Positions 49,199 through 58,190 of a stretch of DNA of 64,000 nt are shown in pieces (the first letter of the stretch is position 1; every line of letters begins with the position of its first letter). Made by a program: the position numbers and the translations under genes. The notes below the pieces were generated by a model. The model was not told the origin of the DNA. It saw nothing but the letters and a program-made list of their open reading frames with translations, and ran no database searches. Source of the stretch: Treponema sp. (GTDB lineage Bacteria > Spirochaetota > Spirochaetia > Treponematales > Treponemataceae); assembly GCA_017553635.1 (NCBI GenBank), contig JAFZKN010000021.1:124001-188000 (forward strand). The letters are read 5' to 3'.

Positions 49199-50427
49199 TG
49201 TACGAAAATCTCCTTTACCAGAATGCAGATTCTCTTTTAAGTGATGATATCAAAAATGACAGGCTTCCGGGTTCTATTTTGTTTTCTGGACCTGATGCTT
49301 CTGGTAAACTGACTGCAGCATTTGAAACTGCAAGAATTCTTTCGTGTAAAAACAAACCTCAGGGGCAGTGGAAGTGTACCTGTTCTTCATGTGCAGCTCA
49401 CAGGGCGCTTTTAAGTTCAAATGTAATTTTACTTGGACCAAGAGACTGCAGTCTCGAAATTTCTGCTGCCAAGAAGACTTTTTTAAATGCGTTTTTAAAT
49501 TCTCAGCACGAAGATGCTGCGCGCTATCTTTTTTTGAGAAGTATAAGAAAGCTTACTTTGAGATTTAATCCTGTTTTATGGCAGGACAGCGATAAACTTT
49601 CAAAGATTTCGGCATATGTGCAGACTATCGATGAACTTCTGGAAGAAATTGATTTTCCACGTGAGCTTCCTGATTTTGATGATCTTGCAAAAATATGTGA
49701 TAAGCTTGAAAAAGAAGCACAGGCTTTTGAAGAAGAATTGATGTATGATTCAATTTCGATTGCTCATATCCGTAACCTTTCTCAGTGGGCACATATTTCT
49801 CTTGCGGAAGGAAAAAAAGTTGTAATAATTGAAAAGGCAGAGAGAATGCTTGAAGGTGTTAGAAACGCGCTTTTAAAGATTCTTGAAGAACCGCCGGAAA
49901 ATACAGTATTTATTCTGACAACCTCTAAAAGGAACTCTGTAATGCCGACAATCCTTTCTCGGGTCAGAACCTATAACTTTACTGCAAGAAATTCAAACGA
50001 ATCTCACGACATAATTGATAGAGTCTATCACGAAAAATTCGACGGAAGCATTGAACAGTATTTACAGCAGTTTTTAAGTGTTTCACCTGATCTGATAAAA
50101 AAATACGCTTCAGAGTTTTACGAAGAAATACTCAATTCTCATATGCCTGATCTCGCAGAATTGATTAAAAACTGCAGCAAGTTTGACCCTAGAACGATTT
50201 TGAAAATATTTTTTGTACATCTTTATGATATTTTAAGGGAAGCATTGAAAAATCCTCGTGCTGCCGAAGCAAGTTCAAAATGTACTAAAGCAATAAGTGA
50301 AGCCTGGAATAATATTACAATTTATAGTCAGAATGTCCTTTCCAGTTTAGAAACTCTGGTAAAGGAAATTGCACTGATTAACCGTCAGAGTGAGAACGCA
50401 TTGTCAGAAGCTTATGTCAAACTATAA
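49198..50427 (+). CDS. holB: DNA polymerase III delta-prime-like clamp-loader subunit
   Basis: 409 residues. N-terminal AAA+ fold with GSILFSGPDASGKLTAAFETARIL (a Walker A with Leu in place of Ser/Thr, in keeping with a stator subunit) and a zinc module C-x9-C-x-C-x2-C (CKNKPQGQWKCTCSSC). Sensor region: KVVIIEKAERMLEGVRNALLKILEEPPENTVFIL. A charged insertion around residues 125-190 is longer than usual. delta-prime is the rigid stator of the clamp loader. The ATG shares its A with the cvpA-like stop codon. The downstream kinase gene overlaps its 3' end. Confidence 0.88.
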   Translation: MYENLLYQNADSLLSDDIKNDRLPGSILFSGPDASGKLTAAFETARILSCKNKPQGQWKCTCSSCAAHRALLSSNVILLGPRDCSLEISAAKKTFLNAFLNSQHEDAARYLFLRSIRKLTLRFNPVLWQDSDKLSKISAYVQTIDELLEEIDFPRELPDFDDLAKICDKLEKEAQAFEEELMYDSISIAHIRNLSQWAHISLAEGKKVVIIEKAERMLEGVRNALLKILEEPPENTVFILTTSKRNSVMPTILSRVRTYNFTARNSNESHDIIDRVYHEKFDGSIEQYLQQFLSVSPDLIKKYASEFYEEILNSHMPDLAELIKNCSKFDPRTILKIFFVHLYDILREALKNPRAAEASSKCTKAISEAWNNITIYSQNVLSSLETLVKEIALINRQSENALSEAYVKL

Positions 50428-51649
50428 TAATAGAATTTCAGAAAAGATTTCAAAACTCTCGGATTCTCAGATACAGAGCCTGTTTGAGGCAATGAGTGCT
50501 GATAATCAGATGTTAAATTCCATCATTCAGTCTCTTACTTCGGGAATTCTTATTGTAAATAATGAATGGATTCCGCTTCTTCATAATAAGGCTGTTGAAA
50601 GATTTGTTCGTTTTGTAAAGGATCCCGAAGATGCAAATACAGAAAATCTCCGTTTGTCTGAAATTGTAAAGGATCAGGATATTGCTGAATTTTTTAAAGA
50701 ATGTTGTGAACAGAATAAAACCAATGTTTCACAGGAATTTACAATTTCAAATAGCGGCGGTTCTGTACGATTTGTTACGATTACGGTAACTCCGCTTTTA
50801 AGTAATGAAGAACTCGCCGGAAGCATTATAATTTTCCGAGATATTACAGAAAAAAGAAATCAGGAAATTCTTCTTCACAGAATGGAAAGCCTTGCAAGTC
50901 TTACTAATCTTGCCGCAAGTGTCGCGCATGAAATAAAAAATCCGCTTGGTGCAATCAGTATTCATATTCAGCTTTTACAGAAAGCAATTGAAAAGGCGCG
51001 AAATGATGACAACCAGATTCCTGATCAGAAATTTGTTGAAAAATACCTTGATATTGTTAATGAAGAAATTGATAACCTTAATAAAATCGTAGTGGATTTT
51101 CTTTTTGCTGTCCGCCCGGTAAGTGCAAAGCTTGAACTTCTTCATCCAAATTCGATTCTCGAAAAAACAATCGACTTTCTCAAGCCGGAATATGATAAAG
51201 AAAAAATTGATCTTAATGTTGAACTTTGTAAAGAAGATATACGTCTTTTAATCGATGAAAAACTTTTTAGGGAAGTAATTGTAAATCTTTCACAGAATGC
51301 AATTTATGCAATTAACGAAAATAAGTCTACCAGAAAGGGACAGATTTCAATAAAAACATTCATCAAAGATGACCGTTATCATATTGAACTTTCTGATAAC
51401 GGTTGCGGAATGTCAGAAGAAAAACTTTCTAAGATTTTCGAACCATATTATACGACAAAGGCAACAGGAACAGGCCTTGGGCTTACAATGGTTTATAAAA
51501 TCGTAAAAGAATTTTCAGGTGATATAAATGTGTCTTCGGAAGAAAAAAAAGGTACTACATTTTTTATTACGATACCGGTTCCTCAGCTTGACAGACGGCT
51601 TTTGTCTTTTGATGCAGGAAAATCTGTAAATAAAGATAATGCAGGTTAA
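50414..51649 (+). CDS. PAS-domain sensor histidine kinase, NtrB/AtoS-like, soluble
   Basis: 411 residues from the ATG at 50414 (a GTG at 50390 is possible). No TM helix. PAS domain about 25-140 (IIQSLTSGILIVNNEWIPLLHNKA ...), HisKA with the phospho-acceptor H in SVAHEIKNPLGA, N box NLSQNAI, G1 DNGCGM, F box KIFEPYYTTKATGTGLGL. The absence of membrane segments points to a cytoplasmic signal such as redox or energy state. It pairs with the NtrC-type regulator 11 nt downstream. It overlaps holB by 14 nt in another frame. Confidence 0.92.
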   Translation: MSNYNNRISEKISKLSDSQIQSLFEAMSADNQMLNSIIQSLTSGILIVNNEWIPLLHNKAVERFVRFVKDPEDANTENLRLSEIVKDQDIAEFFKECCEQNKTNVSQEFTISNSGGSVRFVTITVTPLLSNEELAGSIIIFRDITEKRNQEILLHRMESLASLTNLAASVAHEIKNPLGAISIHIQLLQKAIEKARNDDNQIPDQKFVEKYLDIVNEEIDNLNKIVVDFLFAVRPVSAKLELLHPNSILEKTIDFLKPEYDKEKIDLNVELCKEDIRLLIDEKLFREVIVNLSQNAIYAINENKSTRKGQISIKTFIKDDRYHIELSDNGCGMSEEKLSKIFEPYYTTKATGTGLGLTMVYKIVKEFSGDINVSSEEKKGTTFFITIPVPQLDRRLLSFDAGKSVNKDNAG

Positions 51650-51660
51650 GAAGGTTAAAA

Positions 51661-53019
51661 ATGAAATTTACTCTTTTAATTATTGATGATGAAAAAAATA
51701 TCCGCGAAGGACTTGCTGCCAATTTTGAGATGGAAGGCTATAACGTTAAGCTTGCAGAAGACGGACAGAAGGGTCTGGATTTAATTGCTAAAGGCGATAT
51801 TGATCTTGTCATTACGGATCTAAGAATGCCAGGTGTAAGCGGAGAGGAAGTTTTAAGAAAAGTTGCAACAGAAACTCCAGGAATTCCTGTAATTGTTTTA
51901 ACGGGACATGGAAGCATTGATGCTGCAGTTGATGCAATGCGAAACGGGGCATATGACTTTTTGACAAAGCCTTTAAATCTCGATCAGCTTACTCTTATTG
52001 TAAAAAGAGCCCTTGAAGCAAGGGAACTTTCACTTCAGCACAGACAGTTGAAGCAGGAAGTAGAAAATAAGCATGCTCTTGATAATATAATCGGAAAGAG
52101 TGCAGAAATGCAGAAAGTTTTTGAGCTTATCAAAAAGGTTGCTTCTTCTAAAGCTTCTGTATTGATTACAGGTGAAAGCGGTTCAGGAAAGGAAGTGGTC
52201 GCTGATGCAATTCATAATCTTTCTTCCAGAAAAGATCATCAGTGCATTAAAGTTCATTGTGCGGCCCTTAGTGAAACACTTTTGGAAAGTGAGCTTTTCG
52301 GTCATGAAAAGGGAGCATTTACTGGAGCCGACAGTCTTGTAAAGGGCCGCTTTGAGCTTGCCCACAATAGTACGATTTTCCTTGATGAAATAGGAGAAAT
52401 AAATCCGAGTGTTCAGATAAAGATTTTGCGTGTGCTTCAGGAAAAGGCTTTTGAAAGAGTAGGTGGGACAGAAACTATCAATGTTGATGTAAGGATTGTA
52501 GCTGCGACAAACCGGAACCTCGAAGAAGAAGTTAAAAAAGGAAATTTCCGCGAAGATCTTTATTACAGATTGAATGTAATTCATATTCACGTTCCACCTT
52601 TAAGAGACAGAAAAGATGATATTCCACTTTTGATTGCGCACTTTCTTGAAGAGTTTTCAAAAGAAAACGGAAAGGATATAAAAGGAATTGATGCGCGTGC
52701 TAAATCTGCAATTTTTAACTATAACTGGCCCGGCAATATCCGTGAACTTAGAAACTGTATTGAAAGTGCAGTTGTAATGTGTTCAGGGGACGAAATTACA
52801 CTTGAAGATCTTCCTCCGAGTGTAAGTAAGGCTGGAACTGAACAGTCAATTTCAATTCCTGCATCAGCAACTCTTGAAGAAGCAGAAAAGATAATCATAC
52901 TTCAGACACTTGCTGCAAATAAAAACAACAAGTCTAAAACGGCTGAGCTTTTAGGAATAGGAAGAAAAACCTTACACCGTAAACTTGAAGAATACGGTGT
53001 AAATTGTGAAGAAGATTAA
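51661..53019 (+). CDS. NtrC-family sigma-54-dependent response regulator
   Basis: 452 residues. Receiver (1-120) with LIIDDEKN, phospho-acceptor Asp in LVITDLRMPGVSG and Lys in FLTKPLNL. Central AAA+ (about 140-370): Walker A GESGSGKE, the sigma-54 contact loop GAFTGAD, Walker B IFLDEIGE and LRDRKDDIPLL. C-terminal Fis-type HTH (ANKNNKSKTAELLGIGRKTLHRKLEEYG). It should activate sigma-54 promoters. Neither rpoN nor an obvious -24/-12 promoter was found in the window. The 3' end overlaps glgC convergently by 4 nt. Confidence 0.95.
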   Translation: MKFTLLIIDDEKNIREGLAANFEMEGYNVKLAEDGQKGLDLIAKGDIDLVITDLRMPGVSGEEVLRKVATETPGIPVIVLTGHGSIDAAVDAMRNGAYDFLTKPLNLDQLTLIVKRALEARELSLQHRQLKQEVENKHALDNIIGKSAEMQKVFELIKKVASSKASVLITGESGSGKEVVADAIHNLSSRKDHQCIKVHCAALSETLLESELFGHEKGAFTGADSLVKGRFELAHNSTIFLDEIGEINPSVQIKILRVLQEKAFERVGGTETINVDVRIVAATNRNLEEEVKKGNFREDLYYRLNVIHIHVPPLRDRKDDIPLLIAHFLEEFSKENGKDIKGIDARAKSAIFNYNWPGNIRELRNCIESAVVMCSGDEITLEDLPPSVSKAGTEQSISIPASATLEEAEKIIILQTLAANKNNKSKTAELLGIGRKTLHRKLEEYGVNCEED

Positions 53020-54308
53020 ATAACAGTTCCGCTTGGAATAACAGCATTCTTTCTGATTACAATTATTCCGTCTGCAACATAGAAGTTACCGTAATCTCCG
53101 TTGTCATATTTTTTACCGCTTACGTTTATCGAGCAGTTATCACCGATTCTGGCATTTTTATCGATAATTGTTTTTGCGATATGACAGTGTTTGCCGATTC
53201 CCATATTTGGTGTATTTGATTTTGCATTTGCTTCTTTTTCTTCATCAGATTCGTAAAAGTCAGCACCCATTGTAATAACACCATCGAGCACTGTTCCACT
53301 TTCGATGATTGAACGAAGACCGATTACAGAATGTGTAATCATTGAGTCTGTAATTACACAACCATCACTTGCAAGACATGCAGTTAAATCTGCGTGATTC
53401 ATTTTACATGGAGGAAGGTTTGTAAGCTGTGTAAAGATTGGTTCCCTTTCATCATAGAAATTAAACTGTGGTTTTACATTTGTAAGATCAAGTGTTGCCT
53501 CATAGAAGCTCTTGATTGTTCCGATGTCTTCCCAGTAACCGTCAAAAATATACGAATTGATTTTTTTAGATTTGATTGCCATCGGAATGATTTCTTTACC
53601 AAAGTCCTGCTTGTCATTGTTTAATACTTCTTCCATTGTATCTGCGTTAAAGATGTAAATACCCATTGAAGCAAGATATTCTTTTTCTTTAGGAAGCATA
53701 GGATCACGCGATTTTTCAGGAATCTTCCAGTCATCAATGTTTAAATCCGGAGCAGGTTTTTCCATAAATTCTGTGATGCGGTTGTCTGCATCGATTTTCA
53801 TGATTCCGAAGCCTGATGCATCGCTTCTGTTAACTGCGATTGTTGCAATGGTTACATCGGCGCCGCTTTCGATATGTTTTTTCATGAATTCTTTAAGATC
53901 CATGCGGTAGAGCTGGTCTCCGGAAAGAATTATGTAGTGTGTAGGCTTCTGTGTTTTAAAGTGAATGAAGTTTTTGCGTACTGCATCAGCAGTTCCTTCG
54001 TACCATCCGGAGTGCTCGAGTGTCTGTTCAGCTGCAAGGATTTCTACGAAGCCGTTTGAGAAACGGTCAAAGTTATATGAGTTTGTAATGTGAAGATGGA
54101 GCGAAGCCGAGTTGAACTGTGTTAAAAGGTAAATCTTTTTAAATCCTGAGTTAATACAGTTTGAAATCGGGATATCAACGATACGGTATTTTCCACCGAA
54201 TGAAACGGCTGGTTTAGATCGCTCTTTTGTCAAAGGATAAAGGCGGGTTCCTTTTCCACCGCCAAGAATAAGACTTAATACTCTTGATTCATCAAACGCT
54301 TTTGCCAT
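53016..54308 (-). CDS. glgC: Glucose-1-phosphate adenylyltransferase (ADP-glucose pyrophosphorylase)
   Basis: First step of glycogen synthesis: glucose-1-phosphate plus ATP to ADP-glucose. 430 residues. Nucleotide-binding LILGGGKGTRLYPLTKERSKPAVSFGGKYRIVD, IPISNCINSG, and the ADP-Glc loop DGYWEDIGTIKSFYEATL are present; C-terminal left-handed beta-helix. The ATG at 54308 follows GGAGGG; a TTG at 54323 is less likely. Convergent with the NtrC-type gene and divergent from flgF. Own promoter TTGCAA-N17-TATAAT. Confidence 0.96.
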   Translation of the reverse strand: MAKAFDESRVLSLILGGGKGTRLYPLTKERSKPAVSFGGKYRIVDIPISNCINSGFKKIYLLTQFNSASLHLHITNSYNFDRFSNGFVEILAAEQTLEHSGWYEGTADAVRKNFIHFKTQKPTHYIILSGDQLYRMDLKEFMKKHIESGADVTIATIAVNRSDASGFGIMKIDADNRITEFMEKPAPDLNIDDWKIPEKSRDPMLPKEKEYLASMGIYIFNADTMEEVLNNDKQDFGKEIIPMAIKSKKINSYIFDGYWEDIGTIKSFYEATLDLTNVKPQFNFYDEREPIFTQLTNLPPCKMNHADLTACLASDGCVITDSMITHSVIGLRSIIESGTVLDGVITMGADFYESDEEKEANAKSNTPNMGIGKHCHIAKTIIDKNARIGDNCSINVSGKKYDNGDYGNFYVADGIIVIRKNAVIPSGTVI

Positions 54309-54384
54309 AATTGTACCCTCCAAGGTGCTTCAATAAAGTTTTTATCATGAATTTTCTGCTATTTTTAACTTTTTTAGTTATCTA

Positions 54385-54413
54385 ATTATATGACTGAAAT
54401 TACCAATTTGCAA
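54385..54413 (-). promoter_or_regulatory. glgC promoter
   Basis: Minus strand: TTGCAA (54413-54408), 17-bp spacer, TATAAT (54390-54385); leader about 70 nt. Confidence 0.6.
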
Positions 54414-54445
54414 CTTTTTTCTATAATATATGATGAAAATTCCCC

Positions 54446-54472
54446 TAAACTCAAAAAATCAAAAACCGATAA
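54446..54472 (+). promoter_or_regulatory. Sigma-28 (FliA) promoter of flgF-flgG-flgJ
   Basis: TAAA (54446-54449), 16 nt, CCGATAA (54466-54472). This is the spacing of the consensus TAAAGTTT-N11-GCCGATAA. The flgF ATG lies 34 nt downstream, after a GAGGGG Shine-Dalgarno. Confidence 0.75.
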
Positions 54473-54506
54473 TTAAGGTAAGATTTCTAATACGAGGGGT
54501 AAATTT

Positions 54507-55304
54507 ATGATTCGAGGATGGTATACCGGCGCAAGCGGCATGAATGTCCAGCAGCAGCGCCTTGATACAATTGCTAATAACCTTGCCAACGTTGATACGG
54601 CAGGTTTTAAAAAAGACGTTACGTCAGTAAAAGCATTCAGCGAGCTTCTTTTGAGAAGACAGGATGCAGACGGTGTTTACGAGAATTTCTTCGGTTCTGC
54701 AGATGTTGCACCGATTATAGGAAAACTCGGTACAGGATGCGAAACAAACGAAAATTTTGTTGATTTTACAGAAGGCTCGCTTCGTCTTACAGATACACCT
54801 ACAGATTTTGCTCTCCATGGAAAAGGTTTTTTTGTAATTATGACTCCGGAAGGAGAAAGATATACACGTAATGGAAACTTTATGATCGGTAAAGAGGGAA
54901 TCCTTGAAACTAAAGACGGATATCCGGTTTTGGGTGAAAACGGATACATCTATCTTGAAGACGATAAGTTTAAAGTTAACGAAGACGGAATTATTTTAAC
55001 AAAGGATAATGAAGTTGTAGACAGATTCCGCTGTGTAAGATTTGACAATGAACGTTATCTTAAAAAGATTGGAAACAGCATGTATCTTGATAATGATGTT
55101 TCAGGTCCAGCTCATATTGCAGAGGGGGACGAAAGACCTCAGTTCATTCAGAATTACATGGAAACTTCCAACGTAAATGTAGTAAATGAAATGGTTCGTA
55201 TGATCGAAGTAAACAGAGCTTACGAAGCTAACCAGAAAACGATTCAGTCAGAAGATGCAATGATGAACACATTGTGGAACCGTGTTGCATCTGTTCAGCG
55301 TTAA
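54507..55304 (+). CDS. flgF: Flagellar basal-body rod protein (FlgF/FlgG family)
   Basis: 265 residues. N-terminal GASGMNVQQQRLDTIANNLANVDTAGFKKD and C-terminal ETSNVNVVNEMVRMIEVNRAYEANQKTIQSED are the rod signatures. Compared with the next gene, it is the less G-like of the pair, so it is taken as the proximal rod protein FlgF; in T. pallidum both have been named flgG. Exported by the flagellar type III system and assembled in the periplasm. First gene of the sigma-28-driven unit. Confidence 0.88.
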   Translation: MIRGWYTGASGMNVQQQRLDTIANNLANVDTAGFKKDVTSVKAFSELLLRRQDADGVYENFFGSADVAPIIGKLGTGCETNENFVDFTEGSLRLTDTPTDFALHGKGFFVIMTPEGERYTRNGNFMIGKEGILETKDGYPVLGENGYIYLEDDKFKVNEDGIILTKDNEVVDRFRCVRFDNERYLKKIGNSMYLDNDVSGPAHIAEGDERPQFIQNYMETSNVNVVNEMVRMIEVNRAYEANQKTIQSEDAMMNTLWNRVASVQR

Positions 55305-55322
55305 TAAAGAGGTAAATGAAAG

Positions 55323-56117
55323 ATGGTAAGAAGTTTGTGGACAGCCGCTACAGGCATGAACGGACAGCAGGCAAATATTGATGCTATTTCGAACAACCTT
55401 TCAAATGTAAATACAACAGGTTTTAAACAGCAGCGTGTAGAATTTGAAGACCTTATATATCAGAACCTTAAGCTTGCCGGAACTCCTGCAACAGAAGATA
55501 CAGTTAATCCTGTAGGAATTCAGCAGGGTGCAGGTGTTAAAGTTGCTGCAACTCAGAGAGTTTTTTCTCAGGGTTCTTTGCAGGCAACTGGTGTAAAGAC
55601 TGACGTTGCAATCGTTGGTGAAGGTTTTATGAGAGTTCAGCGTTATGACGGAAGTTACGCTTACACACGTGACGGTGCTTTAAAAGTTGACATGACAGGA
55701 CAGCTTGTAACTTCTGAAGGTCTTCGTGTAATGCCGGAAATTATTCTTCCAGAAAACTTTCAGATTGACACTCTTACAATTACAGATCATGGTCTTGTAA
55801 CAGTAAAGGTTGCAGGTGATGACATTCCTGTAGAAGTTGGTCAGCTTGAATTATACCGCTTCCCGAACCAGGTTGGTCTTGAAGCAATCGGTGACAGCCT
55901 GTTTAAAATTACAAATGCATCAGGCGATGCAATTCCAGGAATTCCAGGTCAGGAAGGAATGGGATTTTTTAAACATGGATTTCTTGAAATGTCCAACGTT
56001 TCGGTTGTAAACGAAATGGTTCAGATGATTGTTGCACAGCGTGCTTACGAGTTTAACTCAAAGGCAATTCAGACATCAGATTCGATGTTGAGCGTTGCAG
56101 CAAACTTAAAAAGATAA
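55323..56117 (+). CDS. flgG: Flagellar distal rod protein FlgG
   Basis: 264 residues. SLWTAATGMNGQQANIDAISNNLSNVNTTGFK at the N-terminus, YTRDGALKVDMTGQLVTSEG in the middle and LEMSNVSVVNEMVQMIVAQRAYEFNSKAIQTSDSML at the C-terminus are diagnostic of FlgG. It forms the distal rod that links the motor to the hook. AGAGGT lies 8-10 nt before the ATG, 18 nt after flgF. Rod and hook genes are in two separate loci in this genome window (flgE 10 kb upstream). Confidence 0.94.
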   Translation: MVRSLWTAATGMNGQQANIDAISNNLSNVNTTGFKQQRVEFEDLIYQNLKLAGTPATEDTVNPVGIQQGAGVKVAATQRVFSQGSLQATGVKTDVAIVGEGFMRVQRYDGSYAYTRDGALKVDMTGQLVTSEGLRVMPEIILPENFQIDTLTITDHGLVTVKVAGDDIPVEVGQLELYRFPNQVGLEAIGDSLFKITNASGDAIPGIPGQEGMGFFKHGFLEMSNVSVVNEMVQMIVAQRAYEFNSKAIQTSDSMLSVAANLKR

Positions 56118-56151
56118 GTTAGTTTAATGTGGGAATAAAAGGGGAAAAATC

Positions 56152-56643
56152 ATGACAGGAATTACAGGACTTGGAAATTTAACACAGAGCTCTACAGTTA
56201 TATCACAGGCAAAACAGAACGCAGAAAACAGCCGTTTTGACGACCTTGTAAAATCTGCACGCAGTTCTGTATCAAGTGATAAGGTTGTAAAAAGCGACAC
56301 ACGTCTTAACGGTGATATCGCGTCTGATTTTTCTCATTCTCACGTAAACGAAGCAGATAAAGCTGCCCGTGTGTCAGGCTTTGCGGCAAACACAGCAAAG
56401 GCACACGGCAAAAAGACAATTGATAAAACTTCCAAACTCTACGAAAAATCTCTTGAGCTTGAATCCTTTTTTGTAAAGATGATGGTAGACTCAATGAGAA
56501 AAACAGTTTCTAAAGCACAGGGCGAGGGCAGCTTTGGTCAGAAAATGTACGAAGACATGCTCTATGATGAATACACTACAGCCCTTACAAAGAATGCCGG
56601 ATTCGGAATCGCAGATGCGATTTACCTTGAATTAAGCAGATAG
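56152..56643 (+). CDS. flgJ: Rod-binding protein FlgJ (N-terminal domain only)
   Basis: 163 residues. The C-terminal half LELESFFVKMMVDSMRKTV ... FGQKMYEDMLYDEYTTALTK matches the FlgJ rod-cap domain. The muramidase domain of enterobacterial FlgJ is absent, as in other spirochetes, so rod assembly must rely on another peptidoglycan hydrolase. The first 90 residues are Ser/Lys-rich and poorly ordered. AAGGGGAAAAATC precedes the ATG. Last gene of the flgF-flgG-flgJ unit; murC has its own start site 50 nt on. Confidence 0.88.
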   Translation: MTGITGLGNLTQSSTVISQAKQNAENSRFDDLVKSARSSVSSDKVVKSDTRLNGDIASDFSHSHVNEADKAARVSGFAANTAKAHGKKTIDKTSKLYEKSLELESFFVKMMVDSMRKTVSKAQGEGSFGQKMYEDMLYDEYTTALTKNAGFGIADAIYLELSR

Positions 56644-56657
56644 AATAATCCTTCTTC

Positions 56658-56687
56658 TTGCACCAACAGGTCTTAATACGATATACT
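56658..56687 (+). promoter_or_regulatory. Leaderless promoter of murC
   Basis: TTGCAC (56658-56663), 18-bp spacer, TATACT (56682-56687), 6 nt to the ATG at 56694. No Shine-Dalgarno. Confidence 0.5.
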
Positions 56688-56693
56688 CATTTT

Positions 56694-58190
56694 ATGACTA
56701 ATCAGTTACCGGAAAATCTTAAAGACGTTCATATACATTTTGTTGGAATCAAGGGCACCGGAATGGCAGCTCTTGTAGAGATTCTTTATCACGCAGGCGC
56801 TGTAATTACGGGAAGTGACGTTTCTGAGCGCTTTTACACTGACGAGATTATAGAAAAACTCGGCCTTAAAGCCCTTTCTTTTTCAGAAAACAATATTACA
56901 GACAAAATACAGTATGTAGTTTATTCATCTGCATATAAGCCCGATAAAAATCCTGACCTTATTGCCGCAGTAAAAAAAGGAATTCCATGTCTTTTATATA
57001 CTCAGGCTCTCGGAAGTTACAGTGAGCGTTCATATTCATGCGGAATCTGCGGCGTTCACGGAAAGACTTCTACAACCGGCCTTACGGGAACTGTGTTAAA
57101 GGAGCTTGATTTACCGGTTCAGGTTCTTGCAGGAAGCGTAATAAACTCATTCGGCGGTACATGTACTTATACTTCACCGCTTGTAAAAAGTTCAGACAGC
57201 AAAAATATTTTTGTTGCAGAAACATGCGAATACCAGAGACATTTTATGTCCTTCTGTCCTAAAAAGATAATCCTTACTTCTGTAGAAAGCGACCATCAGG
57301 ACTATTATCCGACTTACGAAGATATACGTGACGCATTTGTCGACTATATCTGTAAGCTTCCTCAGGGCGGGCAGCTCATCTACTGTGCAGATGATAAAGG
57401 CGCTGTAGAAACTGCAGATATTGCAGCTAAAAAAAGGCCTGATATAAAAATGATTCCTTATGGAACTACTGCTAAGGGCGATTATCACCTTACATTCGGT
57501 AAAGTAGAAAATGAAAAAAACTGTTTTGAGCTTGACCTTTTTAAAGACTGCGGTGGCCTTGCAATTGCAGTTCCGGGAAAGCATGAAGTAATGGATGCAG
57601 CCGCTGCTGTTGCTTTATGCTGTGAGCTTTTACGCGATGCTTCAATTGATCCTAAAGACCGTTTTAACAGCATTTCAAGAGGGCTTATAAACTTTACAGG
57701 CGGAAAAAGGCGCTCAGAAATTGTAGGCCGCTTTAAAACAAAATCGGGCAACGATGTAGTTGTAGTAGATGATTACGGCCACCATCCGACAGCAGTAAAA
57801 ACAACCCTTGAAGGCTTCAGGGAATTTTACAGGGGCAGAAAAATAATTGTTGACTTTATGAGCCATACTTACAGCCGCACTCAGGCGCTTTTAAAGGAAT
57901 TTGCTTCATGCTTTGCAAGCAGCGACGAAATTATTCTTCATAAAATATATTCATCTGCACGCGAAAATCCTGCAGATTTTAACATAACAGGCCGCACCCT
58001 TTACGAAGAGGTTTTAAAAACCGGCATCGAAGAATCCAGAGTTCATTATTTTGAAGAAATTCTTGATGCAAAGGATTTTGTACAGGAGCTCCTGGATAAA
58101 CCGCTTTCAGAAAAATATCCTGACGGATATCTTTTTGTTACGATGGGAGCAGGCGACAACTGGAAACTCGGTAAGGCAATCCTTAATTAG
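56694..58190 (+). CDS. murC: UDP-N-acetylmuramate--L-alanine ligase (MurC)
   Basis: Adds the first amino acid of the peptidoglycan stem peptide. 498 residues. N-terminal Rossmann HFVGIKGTGMAALVEIL and TGSDVSERF, ATP loop GVHGKTSTTGL, catalytic-domain VDDYGHHPTAV (the C-terminal domain H) and SHTYSRTQALL. An in-frame start 36 nt upstream is rejected; the ATG used lies 6 nt behind a -10 box. Not in a dcw-type cluster. Overlaps the CBS-domain gene convergently by 4 nt. Confidence 0.93.
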   Translation: MTNQLPENLKDVHIHFVGIKGTGMAALVEILYHAGAVITGSDVSERFYTDEIIEKLGLKALSFSENNITDKIQYVVYSSAYKPDKNPDLIAAVKKGIPCLLYTQALGSYSERSYSCGICGVHGKTSTTGLTGTVLKELDLPVQVLAGSVINSFGGTCTYTSPLVKSSDSKNIFVAETCEYQRHFMSFCPKKIILTSVESDHQDYYPTYEDIRDAFVDYICKLPQGGQLIYCADDKGAVETADIAAKKRPDIKMIPYGTTAKGDYHLTFGKVENEKNCFELDLFKDCGGLAIAVPGKHEVMDAAAAVALCCELLRDASIDPKDRFNSISRGLINFTGGKRRSEIVGRFKTKSGNDVVVVDDYGHHPTAVKTTLEGFREFYRGRKIIVDFMSHTYSRTQALLKEFASCFASSDEIILHKIYSSARENPADFNITGRTLYEEVLKTGIEESRVHYFEEILDAKDFVQELLDKPLSEKYPDGYLFVTMGAGDNWKLGKAILN

